A program made the translations under genes and the position numbers. This document shows positions 45,922-56,938 of a DNA stretch of 64,000 nucleotides, piece after piece. The notes beneath the pieces are model-generated. The model did not search any database and was not told where the DNA came from. It was given only the letters and a program-made list of their open reading frames with translations. How positions within the stretch are numbered: position 1 is the first letter of the stretch; the number at the start of each line of letters is the position of its first letter. The DNA lies in assembly GCF_022549355.1 (NCBI RefSeq), contig NZ_JAKZGL010000013.1, forward strand, positions 1 to 64,000, read 5' to 3'. Source of the stretch: Acinetobacter sp. NIPH 2699. Lineage in GTDB: Bacteria > Pseudomonadota > Gammaproteobacteria > Pseudomonadales > Moraxellaceae.

Positions 45922-46872
45922 TCACTTTAACTTACTATATGCCTCACCTGCTTGTCTCACAGCAGATATTGCGTTCAAAGGTGGTTGCCAGCCTAGCAAT
46001 GTTTTTGCTTTCGAGGCATCAACTTCTAATGAACCAAAAAGCTGTTCATATAATTTCATTTTTCCAAGGCAAATTGCACCTAATTTCATGACAAAATTAG
46101 GTACATAAATCAAGTTTGGTGATTTCGCCATTCCCTGTCTAAGGTAGGTTACCAATTGCTTTGTGGATAATTCCTCATTATCTGAAATTAGAAATAATTC
46201 ATTCTTAGCACAAGGATGCTTAATACAACATTCAATGAAATCCACCAGATTATCAAGTGCAATAAATGAACGCTTATTATTTACTCCACTAAATGGTAGT
46301 GGGAGATTTGTTGATGCTAACTTTAATAATCGAGCAAAATTTCCCGGTGCATTTGAAGCATAAACCAAAGGCGGACGAATAATGACTAACTCTGTTTCAG
46401 TATTTTTAAATAATTCTTTGAGTGCTTGTTCTGCTTCTAATTTTGATACTGCATAGTCTGCATGAGGATGCGGTTCATCCAACTCGTTAAATGGCTTATC
46501 TATTGTACTTGAACCATTGACTCCTATCGAACTCATAAAAATAAAACGTTTCACTTTATTTTCTAAGGCCTGATGAGCTAGATGCAATGTACCTTCAACA
46601 TTAACTTCTCTAAACTCATGCAGTGGGTTATCAACCTGTTCATTTAAAATATGTGCTCTTCCGGCTAAATGCACAATCGTATCTATATGTTTAGGTACTG
46701 AGGTCTTAAAAAAACTTCCTTCAGAGTTGCCGACGATCTGCTCAACATTACTAGGAAATCTCTCATCAAAATTTCGAGATAAAATAAATATTTTATACTC
46801 GGCTTTCTTAATTAAATTAGAAATTAGAGCATGACCAACAAAACCTGTAGCACCTGTAACTAGAATCTTCAT
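45922..46872 (-). CDS. NAD-dependent epimerase/reductase (WbpV/Fnr-like)
   Basis: A 316-residue extended SDR. The NAD motif MKILVTGATGFVGHALI is at the start; the catalytic pair is in HADYAVSKLEAEQALKE (Tyr-x3-Lys), and IVHLAGRAHI and FIFMSSIGVNG are conserved strands. WbpV and WbpK reduce the 4-keto intermediate made by WbpM to QuiNAc or FucNAc; that is the most likely role next to WbpM- and WbpL-like genes. Stereochemistry cannot be told from sequence. It lies three bases past the GT2 gene. Confidence 0.83.
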   Translation of the reverse strand: MKILVTGATGFVGHALISNLIKKAEYKIFILSRNFDERFPSNVEQIVGNSEGSFFKTSVPKHIDTIVHLAGRAHILNEQVDNPLHEFREVNVEGTLHLAHQALENKVKRFIFMSSIGVNGSSTIDKPFNELDEPHPHADYAVSKLEAEQALKELFKNTETELVIIRPPLVYASNAPGNFARLLKLASTNLPLPFSGVNNKRSFIALDNLVDFIECCIKHPCAKNELFLISDNEELSTKQLVTYLRQGMAKSPNLIYVPNFVMKLGAICLGKMKLYEQLFGSLEVDASKAKTLLGWQPPLNAISAVRQAGEAYSKLK

Positions 46873-46875
46873 TTA

Positions 46876-47634
46876 TCACACTCGTTTAGTCACAGCTTTC
46901 ATTGCATAGCAAATGAAATAAAATATAGATTTTGTAAGACCAATATTTAAATGTTTTCTATAAATATTCCATGTCCATTTAGCAGCTTCTAATTTATTTG
47001 CTGAAACATTCGAACCATCTTCGGAAACTCTATAAAATGCTAAAGGCTCTTGTATTCCAATACCTTTAACTGCAGGGGAGTTAGAAAAAATTTCCAGCCA
47101 GAAAAGATAGTCCTCATGACCAATTTTTTTTTGACGAACCGAGCTAAATCGATCAAATTTATAAATAGCTGTTAAATTTCCAATACAGTTCCCTTTTAAA
47201 AGTTGAGAATAGTCTACTGCAAGAGGAACGCTAACTAAGTTTTTAATTCCTGTACTATTAAAACGATAGTAAGAACTAAAGATGACATCAACATCTTGAT
47301 TTTTAAAAACTTGGATTTGTTTTTCTAATTTTTTTGTATCCCACTTATCATCAGAATCCAAAAAAGCGACATAATCACCTGTAACAATATCCAGCCCTGT
47401 ATTTCTAGCAGCAGCAACACCTTGATTATTTTCTTTAGAAATTAATTTCACTCTATTATCTAAGCTAACATATTGATTAACAATATCTCTAGTATTATCA
47501 GGAGAACAGTCATCAATCACGATTAACTCAAAATTTTGATATGTTTGTGCCAAGACACTTTCAATTGAGTCTGAAATTGTTTTTGCCGCTTTATAAGCAG
47601 GCATAATTATACTAACCAGTTGTTGCATTGGCAT
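46876..47634 (-). CDS. Family 2 glycosyltransferase
   Basis: A 252-residue GT-A fold glycosyltransferase. It starts VSIIMPAYKAAKTISDSI, and continues QNFELIVIDDCSPDNTRDIV, GVAAARNTGLDIVTGDYVAF and LDSDDKWDTKKLEKQ (the DxD-like metal site). It ends with hydrophobic and basic residues. It adds one sugar of the repeat unit on the cytoplasmic face. The ATG at 47634 has AGGTG upstream; it overlaps the end of the preceding gene. Confidence 0.86.
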   Translation of the reverse strand: MPMQQLVSIIMPAYKAAKTISDSIESVLAQTYQNFELIVIDDCSPDNTRDIVNQYVSLDNRVKLISKENNQGVAAARNTGLDIVTGDYVAFLDSDDKWDTKKLEKQIQVFKNQDVDVIFSSYYRFNSTGIKNLVSVPLAVDYSQLLKGNCIGNLTAIYKFDRFSSVRQKKIGHEDYLFWLEIFSNSPAVKGIGIQEPLAFYRVSEDGSNVSANKLEAAKWTWNIYRKHLNIGLTKSIFYFICYAMKAVTKRV

Positions 47635-48592
47635 TTTCACCTAAAATAACAGAGATAAAATTACTTTTAGATTGGATAAAAAGCTGATCTAACTTCTTAG
47701 ACATTTTATCAGCACGTAAATATTTGACTCCATTAATTGAATCAAACATATTGTTTTCTTCTTTAGCTTCAGAAAATGTTTCTACAATTTCCTCAAAAAA
47801 ATCAGAAACTAAAATATCCATTCCATATGTCAGTGCCTGAAATATCTTATTTGGCATGCAATATTTATAGTTTAAGTTAAGCTCCTGATCTGTAACAAAC
47901 ACCAATACATTATAGTTATTCAAAAAAGACATGTTATTCGGTTTAAACTCCCCTTTATAACTCAAAAACTCAACCCCAGAAAAAGAAAAGTTTGAAACTG
48001 GACTAATATATCCATACACATCTATATTACCTCCTCCATTCAACTCAGAAACCTCCTTGAATAGTTTTACAGGTATTCTCTTTTCATCGATTATACCGAA
48101 ATAACATATTTTCTTGTTTTCAGAACAAGCGGAATCCAAAGAAAAGTTATTTTCCTTATAATCTGAAGGAAAGTTATATACAACACATGCATCCCGACCA
48201 TATCTTTTTTTTATTGTTTTAGCCAAGCCATTCGATACAGTTATAATTTTAAAATCAAACTTAGTGACAATAAATTCCAAAACATAGATTAAACAGGCTC
48301 TCACTCTTCTAAATAAACCAGAATAATCAAATATAACTAAATCATGCATATCATAAATTATTCTATTTTCTCTTTTATTAATAAAATTAAAAAAAATAAA
48401 CAATAACATGCATACTAATGAGGCTTGTTGATGAAATATAATAGTTTCACCACGTAACACTGAAAGGTATTTTAATGTTTCTCTCAGATTTCTCAACTCT
48501 ATGACATGCGAATTATCTGGAAAAATATTTAATTGTGATAAAACTCTAGATGACTTTTCTAAAGGAACTTTAGTAACATGATATATCGCCAT
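47612..48592 (-). CDS. Glycosyltransferase, GT-B-like
   Basis: A 326-residue protein with a GT4/GT1-like architecture. The N-terminal half has an IIYDMHDLVIFDYSG acceptor-domain region and FIVTKFDFKIITVSNGLAKTI. The C-terminal nucleotide-sugar region is weaker, with YKYCMPNKIFQALTYGMDILVSDFFEEI (E-x7-E-like pattern) near residue 245. It would add a second sugar. The sequence is AT-rich and diverged; no closer assignment is possible. It lies six bases after wzy. Confidence 0.75.
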   Translation of the reverse strand: MAIYHVTKVPLEKSSRVLSQLNIFPDNSHVIELRNLRETLKYLSVLRGETIIFHQQASLVCMLLFIFFNFINKRENRIIYDMHDLVIFDYSGLFRRVRACLIYVLEFIVTKFDFKIITVSNGLAKTIKKRYGRDACVVYNFPSDYKENNFSLDSACSENKKICYFGIIDEKRIPVKLFKEVSELNGGGNIDVYGYISPVSNFSFSGVEFLSYKGEFKPNNMSFLNNYNVLVFVTDQELNLNYKYCMPNKIFQALTYGMDILVSDFFEEIVETFSEAKEENNMFDSINGVKYLRADKMSKKLDQLFIQSKSNFISVILGENANATTG

Positions 48593-48598
48593 TAGAAC

Positions 48599-49924
48599 TT
48601 ACCCTTTATTCGACCTAAAAACTTCAACAACAAATATTAATGGGATTAAAAAAACTATATACATTATTATCTGTTTAAAGAAAATCATACCTGCTATATC
48701 CCCTGTTAAAGGAAATAAAAAAGCCATTGATAAGCCAATTACTTTAACAGAGCAGTTTTTCTCTAAACCAAAGATTCTATGCAGAATGAAAATTAAAACA
48801 AATATTGAAATGCAGTAATTTAAACCAAATACTATTGGAGATATGAGCATAAATAACATCCCTCCAATAGCATACGCCTCACCAATAAAATAAGAGTTCA
48901 TAACCCCTACTTCTTCTGCATCTTTATAACTACCCCAAGTGTACATCATCAGATCTTTACTGTATTCTTTATACTCTAAAAAAATATTAGCAAATGGAAC
49001 AGATCTCCAAATATATTCAAAATCATGAATTCTAAGATCCAACTGTTCATAAACACCCATCATTTGTCCTGTAGATATCCTCAATAAAAGGTATTCAATT
49101 ACTTGTCCAGGTTCAAGGTCAGTAAACTGTATTTTGGTAAGATAATATAATATATAAGACCCAATCAGAACAATTGGAGTTGAATATTTAAATAACTTCC
49201 AAAAATTTATATGTTGGTTTGTACTGTATAAATACCCAAAAAGAAAAATAAGAAAGCAATTAATAAGAGGTGCCTTACCTCCATATAACGTGCTTGAATA
49301 ACAAATTAATAGAAATATAGCAATTTTATTATATAAAGAAATTTTAGTATTCTTAAAATTTATTGCCAACAATGCCGCAACAAGAATATATAGAAATTTC
49401 AAGTAAGATGCTAGCATTGTTGGAACATTCGACGCATAGCGATTTTCCATACGAACATTTAACAAGTCATTGCCTGTTAATGCACTTGCTATAACAGCAT
49501 GCTTTGCACCTAAAGCATGCATTAGTAAAACACAAAACAATAAGGCAACTGAGAAAATTATTAATACAAATTTACCATTTCTAAGATCTAACTGACTATC
49601 TTCTACTAAGAAATATTTATGAAAAAACAACTTACTAAAAAAAACCAAAGAAATTAGAAAAAAATTAAATGTAGATAGAATAATAAAAGATGAGTAAAAT
49701 ATAGATTCAGGTTTTACAAAAAAAACAGGGATGCTATCCACCCCTAGAAAATAAACACTCCAAACCCCAAATAAAATAACAACTAAAAATGCTCTACTTA
49801 GAAGGATTCCATTATAATTCTTCCTAGAAAAATTTATTCCAAATATAGTGTCTTTCAACAAATATAAAAAAATAAATAAGATACTAATTGTAAGCAGTCC
49901 AAGAATTGCTACTTCATAAAACAT
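48599..49924 (-). CDS. wzy: Wzy-type oligosaccharide polymerase
   Basis: A 441-residue integral membrane protein with about ten to twelve hydrophobic helices and a periplasmic loop around residues 255-340 (containing YLLLRISTGQMMGVYEQ and YTWGSYKDAEEVGVMNSYFIGEAYA). This topology and the place in the locus identify the O-antigen/capsule polymerase. Wzy joins repeat units at the periplasmic face. Wzy sequences are too diverged for motif proof. It is very AT-rich compared with the flanking conserved genes. It starts immediately after the deacetylase stop (TAG-ATG). Confidence 0.8.
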   Translation of the reverse strand: MFYEVAILGLLTISILFIFLYLLKDTIFGINFSRKNYNGILLSRAFLVVILFGVWSVYFLGVDSIPVFFVKPESIFYSSFIILSTFNFFLISLVFFSKLFFHKYFLVEDSQLDLRNGKFVLIIFSVALLFCVLLMHALGAKHAVIASALTGNDLLNVRMENRYASNVPTMLASYLKFLYILVAALLAINFKNTKISLYNKIAIFLLICYSSTLYGGKAPLINCFLIFLFGYLYSTNQHINFWKLFKYSTPIVLIGSYILYYLTKIQFTDLEPGQVIEYLLLRISTGQMMGVYEQLDLRIHDFEYIWRSVPFANIFLEYKEYSKDLMMYTWGSYKDAEEVGVMNSYFIGEAYAIGGMLFMLISPIVFGLNYCISIFVLIFILHRIFGLEKNCSVKVIGLSMAFLFPLTGDIAGMIFFKQIIMYIVFLIPLIFVVEVFRSNKG

Positions 49925-51271
49925 CTAAAATACACCTTGATATATACTACGATAAGCTTCTTTAGTAAATTCAGAGTTATGCCATAACAGCGTAAAAACA
50001 CCATTAACCTTTTGACACTTTTCCTTTAGCTCCAAAAATACTTCTAAAGGGTTTTCATCTATCGCCATATATCTATCATGTAAGACAGTACACTCCATAG
50101 CAATCAAAGGTTTAATTTTCAAATTCAGTACTTTATGACCAACTGGATCGAAAGCTGTATATTCATGACAACTACCAGCACGAAACCCTGCATAGTCAGC
50201 ATATCCTAGTGTGCTGTCATAACTCAATCCACACTCGTTCCAATACAACATTGTTTCAGGATGCTTCCAACGTAAAAAATGCATGCGTCCACCCCATTCA
50301 CTCTGTTGGATACCAAGATGACGACATGTTTCTTTTAAATTGGTAAACTCTTGTGCTAAAGCCTCTTTGTTTTTATAACAATTATAGCTAGGGTGTAATC
50401 CGATTTCATGGCCTCTAGCATGGATATCCATTAATAATTTCTGAATAGCTGGATGCTGCAAAGTATAGTCTGCATCTTTTGTTTGATCTGTACTTCCACA
50501 AATGAAATAAAACGCACTTTTCACTGAGTTACGTTCTGAAACATCCATAATCCATTCAAATGTATTAAATGGATCTTTGGTATGTAATTCTTTTTCCGTA
50601 TTAAAGCGAATATAGGGACCTAAAAATAAGCTACTCAGATCTTTTCGCTTTATAACATCTCCTAGTACCGACTTAACTAAGTTTATTGGATTTGCAAAAC
50701 CAAAACGTGCGGGACGATCTACATCATGTGTAATATTTAACTGAAATTTATGTTCTTTTATTTTTAGGTTCGGCCAAACATGTTGTATTACTTGCTTTAA
50801 TATTTCTAACCATTCATCTACGATAGGTCTATTCAAATAATTATTTTTCCAAGCGTGTGAAGATTTTGCCGAAAAACGCTCATGGTTATCTAAATCAGTT
50901 CGACCTACTTCTTCTAGCCGATTCAACATCCAGTAGGCTAAACCTAATATATCGTAATTGATTACAGCACCATTGGCATGCAAATTTATGATAGGCAGCA
51001 TCAACTCTTTAGTGGAAGGTGCTCTAAGAATAGATGCTATAGCACCTTGATAACTCTCTTTTTTTGCATCCCACTCATAACAATTTAAGTTTGTTTCCCC
51101 AAACTTATAAAATGCTATGTCAATATTAGAAAAAGTGATTATTTTTTCACTTCCATCAACCCTTAATAAAACAGTATCCTCAGCACACTCAAAGATAAAG
51201 CCTATCCCAAAGCGTTCAAAGAAAATTTGTTTAAACCAGTCTAATTGATCTTGTGAAAAAGACATACTCAC
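49925..51271 (-). CDS. NodB-like polysaccharide deacetylase family protein
   Basis: A 448-residue protein. An N-terminal region of about 190 residues (including GLAYWMLNRLEEVGRTDLD) precedes a NodB-homology domain. The metal-site motifs are NITHDVDRP (Asp-Asp) and RGHEIGLHPSYNCY (His-x4-His). GGRMHFLRWKHPET and CGLSYDSTLGYADYAGFRAG follow. Such proteins in surface polysaccharide clusters may remove N-acetyl groups or act in export-coupled trimming. No signal peptide is visible, so a cytoplasmic substrate is more likely. It is grouped with an ATP-grasp and a GNAT gene, an unusual trio for a K locus. Confidence 0.75.
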   Translation of the reverse strand: MSMSFSQDQLDWFKQIFFERFGIGFIFECAEDTVLLRVDGSEKIITFSNIDIAFYKFGETNLNCYEWDAKKESYQGAIASILRAPSTKELMLPIINLHANGAVINYDILGLAYWMLNRLEEVGRTDLDNHERFSAKSSHAWKNNYLNRPIVDEWLEILKQVIQHVWPNLKIKEHKFQLNITHDVDRPARFGFANPINLVKSVLGDVIKRKDLSSLFLGPYIRFNTEKELHTKDPFNTFEWIMDVSERNSVKSAFYFICGSTDQTKDADYTLQHPAIQKLLMDIHARGHEIGLHPSYNCYKNKEALAQEFTNLKETCRHLGIQQSEWGGRMHFLRWKHPETMLYWNECGLSYDSTLGYADYAGFRAGSCHEYTAFDPVGHKVLNLKIKPLIAMECTVLHDRYMAIDENPLEVFLELKEKCQKVNGVFTLLWHNSEFTKEAYRSIYQGVF

Positions 51272-51349
51272 CTATGTTAGAACTATTAATCCAAAAAGAT
51301 AAAACCTTGTATTCTAAATACTGTGCACAAAACTCTTAATTTAGTTATA

Positions 51350-52363
51350 TTACCTAAGCTTAATATCCGACAATAATGCTCTACATAATGATTTCAATAT
51401 TGATGACTCCACTATGGTCTTTGCTTTTCTATATTTAAGCAATGTTTTAATTGTGTTAAACAAGCCGGTATTCAATAAACGATTAATAAATATCAATATT
51501 TCTATAGGTTCTCGCTCCATTTCTATAGAAAATAGCTCTTTCAAAAAAACTGGATTATTATTGAAGCTGAAGTAGCAGGATGCCCAAAACTTTGCATTTA
51601 CTTCCATGAATACAAAATCTTTTCTTTTGGGACAATATTTGTACTCAGCCAACCCCCAACCTTCGTAGCCAAATGATTTAACAAAATTTTTGGTAAGTTC
51701 TTCTAGTCGAGCATTTTGAGTTTCCTTTATAACTGTCGCTGATCCACCAGAAATTGGATAACTTTCTACTTCATAATGCGCAAAGGAAGTAACTATCCCA
51801 CCATTCTTTGCAAGAAAAGCTACACCATATGTACCTGGGCTATCTATCAACTCTTGAAAAACCAACTCGTCTTTGGATACATTCACTAAGTCATTAAAAC
51901 TATTAGCTCGCCCCCTTACACCTCCCCCTTTCTCACATTTTTGTTTATAAAAAATTGGAAATGAAAATTCATCTAATTCTTCATATTCAAATTGCTTGGG
52001 AATAGGTAAGTTATTATTTAGACAATGATTGAAAAACGAAATCTTATCAAACACCATTAAATTCTTTTCAGCCATCCAAATATTATTAAGCCGCAGCCCC
52101 CCTAATCTCAACATTATTTCAGTAGACTGGGCCCCTGTTGGAATAATATTCCCGATATCCATAGGAATCTGAGAGTATGTATTTACGATAAGAATTTCAT
52201 CATATATTGGATGACTACTATATCGCTCAGTGTTTAGTAGAACTGCTACCAACCGTTTCTTAGTATTTTTTTTAATAAAGCAAGCAATTGCAATTGCTTG
52301 CTCATGGAATGGCTGTAGAACATAATAAGTCATATACTGTTGAGCTTCTTTATCTTGATACAC
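51350..52363 (-). CDS. ATP-grasp ligase in capsule locus
   Basis: A 337-residue ATP-grasp enzyme. Motifs include FPIFYKQKCEKGGGVRGRAN (nucleotide-binding lysine and Gly loop), ELVFQELIDSPGTYGVAFL and FVFMEVNAKFWASCYFS (Mg-binding E-x-N). The family joins a carboxylate to an amine, usually an amino acid. In this locus the carboxylate of GlcNAc3NAcA could be an acceptor, though this is inference. Start: GTG at 52363 with GGGGG seven bases upstream, overlapping the GNAT stop; an in-frame ATG is at 52333. The gene is AT-rich. Confidence 0.72.
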   Translation of the reverse strand: MYQDKEAQQYMTYYVLQPFHEQAIAIACFIKKNTKKRLVAVLLNTERYSSHPIYDEILIVNTYSQIPMDIGNIIPTGAQSTEIMLRLGGLRLNNIWMAEKNLMVFDKISFFNHCLNNNLPIPKQFEYEELDEFSFPIFYKQKCEKGGGVRGRANSFNDLVNVSKDELVFQELIDSPGTYGVAFLAKNGGIVTSFAHYEVESYPISGGSATVIKETQNARLEELTKNFVKSFGYEGWGLAEYKYCPKRKDFVFMEVNAKFWASCYFSFNNNPVFLKELFSIEMEREPIEILIFINRLLNTGLFNTIKTLLKYRKAKTIVESSILKSLCRALLSDIKLR

Positions 52364-52940
52364 GTTTATTCCCCCAAAGCAAAAAAAACTTAAAAGGATT
52401 AGTTAATATAGAGAATACGTTTCTACCTATGAGTTTCAGAAGGTAGTTTGTCCTAATCATTACAATTTTAGATTTTTGTGTTGCCCTAATAGAAGATATA
52501 TTCGTACTCTCTATAACACACCACAAAGCCTTATTATTTTTAATACAAAAGTTTTTTTGACTTTTTAATAACTCACCTCTAATACCACGCCCTCTAAAAG
52601 CGGGTTCTACAAAAGAAGAGACCGTCCTTGCCTCATCTTTTCCTGTAGGTAACGAGTCATGCCATACCGATTCTTGAGGAATATGTAAAAAAGAGTAACC
52701 TTGTACTGTATCATTATCTAAGTAAATAAAAATTTGCCAGTCTGGGCTAAATTTTCTCTTATCTAACAATAAAAGAAACTGATTAGAGCATATTTTTTCT
52801 TTTAAAAAAAACTCATGATCCAAGTTATTTAAATTAAAATTAAATACATAATCATTTTTACTTTCTACACGATCTAACGCATAAAAATAAATTAATCTTT
52901 TCTTGAATATATAACTATTAACAAATTTAATTAATGACAT
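52350..52940 (-). CDS. GNAT family acetyltransferase in capsule locus
   Basis: A 196-residue GNAT-type protein. The acetyl-CoA motif A is TVSSFVEPAFRGRGIRGELLKSQKNFC (R-G-x-G-x-R/G). The C-terminal part ALWCVIESTNISSIRATQKSKI is the usual B region, where NISSIRA is typical. It starts after a strong RBS (GGAGGAATAT) and overlaps wzx by 14 bases and the ATP-grasp gene by 14. Together with the ATP-grasp and deacetylase genes it may modify a sugar or an amino acid substituent. Substrate unknown. Confidence 0.72.
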   Translation of the reverse strand: MSLIKFVNSYIFKKRLIYFYALDRVESKNDYVFNFNLNNLDHEFFLKEKICSNQFLLLLDKRKFSPDWQIFIYLDNDTVQGYSFLHIPQESVWHDSLPTGKDEARTVSSFVEPAFRGRGIRGELLKSQKNFCIKNNKALWCVIESTNISSIRATQKSKIVMIRTNYLLKLIGRNVFSILTNPFKFFLLWGNKRVSR

Positions 52941-54294
52941 ATATTCCTCCCCAACGAATCATATAGCTAAATAGTATTGCAACAGAAAGATAGACGAAAC
53001 TACTCATTAGGATAGGTGTTAATGAGACCTTTGCCCTATTTAAAAACCATATCATTCTAAGAAAATAAACTATTGCACTTACAACAGCAAAAAGCTGAAT
53101 CGCCCTATCTGCACCTAGCCCCAAACTAATTGCAGCAAATAATGCACCAAATCTTGCAAAAAAAGTTAGCAGTTGTGAAACTAAAGCTTCTTTTTGTAGC
53201 TCTAAAACTACAGTTAGATTAGAAAGTGGAGACCATTGGAACTGTAAAAATATCCATGGTGCTAGCCACTGAGCATATTCTCCTGCTTTATACCATTGTT
53301 CTCCAAGCACAAAAGCAAATAATTCGGGACCAAAGACTATTAGGACTGCAGTAGGTAAACACCCCATTTGAAGCAGTTTTTTATTAAACTGTAAAACGAG
53401 AGTATTTAAACGACCTTCGCGATGAGCTTTTGGTGCTTCTGATAAAAAAACACTTCCCATTGCTTGACCAATGAGACTTACAGGTAATGAGACTAGTTTT
53501 AAAGTGAGGGCATATAACCCTGCTATAGTTGCACCAAACAAACTTAAAAAAACAAGTGGAGCCAATTGTAGACTTGCTGTGTTGAATAAACCCGTCCACG
53601 TAGAATAAATCGGAAAACTTTTATAGCGTTTCGCAACAGCTTTGATCTGAACAAACTGAACCTTGCGAAACTCTTTGGTATTTCTAATAGCTTGTAGAGA
53701 TAGCTTTAAACTACCAGCACCCTGACCAAATGCTTGCCCAAGAACAAGGCCCAAAGCAGCCCATTTAAATGTACTAAGTTGGATTAGTAAAGTTACGATT
53801 GATTGTATGAGTTTCGTACTTGCAATCGCCTTATATTCTTTCTGCCTTACACACCACGCATTACATATTTGGTATAAACCAACAAAAAAAACTGCTAATG
53901 GCAACAACCATAAATAGGAGGCTAGTTCAGGAGCCTTAAGCAAAGCTGATATAGACTCAGCAAATAAAATAGTAAATATTACCGTTACAACGGTAGTTAA
54001 AACTAGAAAAATAAAGGATAAAACTGTCACTGCAACAGTTTCCTCAATTTTTTCAGGCAAATGGATTGCTAATTCATACCTAGCACTTGCAATAACAGTT
54101 AAAAAAGCCAGTAAAGAAACAAAGGCTGCTAACAAACCAAAATCACTCGGCGAATACAATCTAGTGAGTAAAGGTGTTGCAGCAACCAAAAGTAATTGCG
54201 CTCCAGCAGTTCCACCGACTAATAAGCCAACTGACTTCAACAAGCCTCCTTGCGCATTTAATTTCGAATTAATTTTTTCAAGAAGGCTTTTCAC
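52927..54294 (-). CDS. wzx: Wzx flippase for repeat units
   Basis: A 455-residue MOP-superfamily transporter of 12 hydrophobic helices. It begins GGLLKSVGLLVGGTAGAQLLLVAATPLLTRLYSPSDFG, which is the classical polysaccharide-exporter start. It flips undecaprenyl-PP-linked repeat units across the inner membrane. The start is a GTG at 54294, just after the aminotransferase stop. The 3' end overlaps the GNAT gene. Confidence 0.88.
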   Translation of the reverse strand: MKSLLEKINSKLNAQGGLLKSVGLLVGGTAGAQLLLVAATPLLTRLYSPSDFGLLAAFVSLLAFLTVIASARYELAIHLPEKIEETVAVTVLSFIFLVLTTVVTVIFTILFAESISALLKAPELASYLWLLPLAVFFVGLYQICNAWCVRQKEYKAIASTKLIQSIVTLLIQLSTFKWAALGLVLGQAFGQGAGSLKLSLQAIRNTKEFRKVQFVQIKAVAKRYKSFPIYSTWTGLFNTASLQLAPLVFLSLFGATIAGLYALTLKLVSLPVSLIGQAMGSVFLSEAPKAHREGRLNTLVLQFNKKLLQMGCLPTAVLIVFGPELFAFVLGEQWYKAGEYAQWLAPWIFLQFQWSPLSNLTVVLELQKEALVSQLLTFFARFGALFAAISLGLGADRAIQLFAVVSAIVYFLRMIWFLNRAKVSLTPILMSSFVYLSVAILFSYMIRWGGIYVIN

Positions 54295-54297
54295 GTA

Positions 54298-55380
54298 TTA
54301 TTTACCTAAAGCAGCAACAATTTTTTCTTGAGCCTCAATAGTTAAATAAGGATGCATCGGCAAACTCATCACTTTTTCCGAAACGGCATCACCTACAGGT
54401 AACATCGCATTTACATCCGCCACAGCAGGTTGTTTATTCAGAGGAATTGGATAATGTACTGCCGTTGGGATACCTTCAGCTTTTAATTTCTCTTGGACCT
54501 CTGCGCGGTTATCGACTTGAATCGTATATTGCGCCCATGCACTGGTATTATGCGACTCAAGGTATGGTATCGTATGAATACCTGCTTGATAAAATAACTG
54601 ATTATAAACTTCAGCTACTTTTTGACGTGCCTGCATTTCATCATCCAAAATTTCTAATTTTGGTAACAAAATTGCGGCTTGTAACGTATCAAGACGGCTG
54701 TTCACACCAACACGAACATGATGATAACGCCTATCTTGACCATGACGTGCAATCTGACGAATCACTTTAGCCAGCTCATCATCGTTGGTAAAAATAGCAC
54801 CACCATCCCCATAACAACCTAAAGGTTTGCTTGGGAAGAAGCTGGTACAAGCCACTGTACTTAGATTACAACTCTTTCTGCCTTTATAGGTTGCCCCAAA
54901 ACTTTGCGCTGCATCTTCGATTACTGGAATATTATATTTTGCAGCGATTGCATTAATAGCATCTAAATCCGCACACTGACCATATAAACTTACAGGAATA
55001 ATCGCTTTGGTACGTGGTGTAATTGCTGCTTCCAGTTTTTCTACATCAAGGTTATAGGTTTTAGGGTTAACATCAACATATACTGGTGTTGCGCCTAGCA
55101 GTGCAACCGTTTCAGCGGTAGCGATATAGGTAAATCCTGGGGTAATCACTTCATCCCCCATGCCTATACCAAAAGCCATTTGGGCAATCTGCAAAGCATC
55201 TGTACCATTGGCACATGTGATGCAATATTTTGCACCTACGTATATAGCTAGCTTTTCTTCTAGTTCTGTAACCTCTGGACCCAAAATGTATTGTCCATGC
55301 GTAAGAACCTTTTGAATTCCAGCATCAATTTTGGTTTTTATTCTGCTTTGCTGTGCTTTTAAATCAATAAACTCAATCAT
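54298..55380 (-). CDS. dgaC: DegT/DnrJ/EryC1 aminotransferase (WbpE-like)
   Basis: A 360-residue sugar aminotransferase. The PLP lysine is in STVACTSFFPSKPLGCYGDGGA; CITCANGTDALQIAQMAFGIG and VIEDAAQSFGATYKGRK are cofactor regions, and LDTLQAAILLPKL precedes the substrate-binding RYHHVRVGVNSR. WbpE transfers an amino group from glutamate to UDP-3-keto-GlcNAcA. The order gna-dgaA-dgaB-dgaC matches the GlcNAc3NAcA pathway. Gene names follow Acinetobacter K-locus usage as I recall it. Confidence 0.87.
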   Translation of the reverse strand: MIEFIDLKAQQSRIKTKIDAGIQKVLTHGQYILGPEVTELEEKLAIYVGAKYCITCANGTDALQIAQMAFGIGMGDEVITPGFTYIATAETVALLGATPVYVDVNPKTYNLDVEKLEAAITPRTKAIIPVSLYGQCADLDAINAIAAKYNIPVIEDAAQSFGATYKGRKSCNLSTVACTSFFPSKPLGCYGDGGAIFTNDDELAKVIRQIARHGQDRRYHHVRVGVNSRLDTLQAAILLPKLEILDDEMQARQKVAEVYNQLFYQAGIHTIPYLESHNTSAWAQYTIQVDNRAEVQEKLKAEGIPTAVHYPIPLNKQPAVADVNAMLPVGDAVSEKVMSLPMHPYLTIEAQEKIVAALGK

Positions 55381-55381
55381 A

Positions 55382-56919
<1,538 letters not shown>

Positions 56920-56938
56920 TTAATTCAATCGTTATCAG

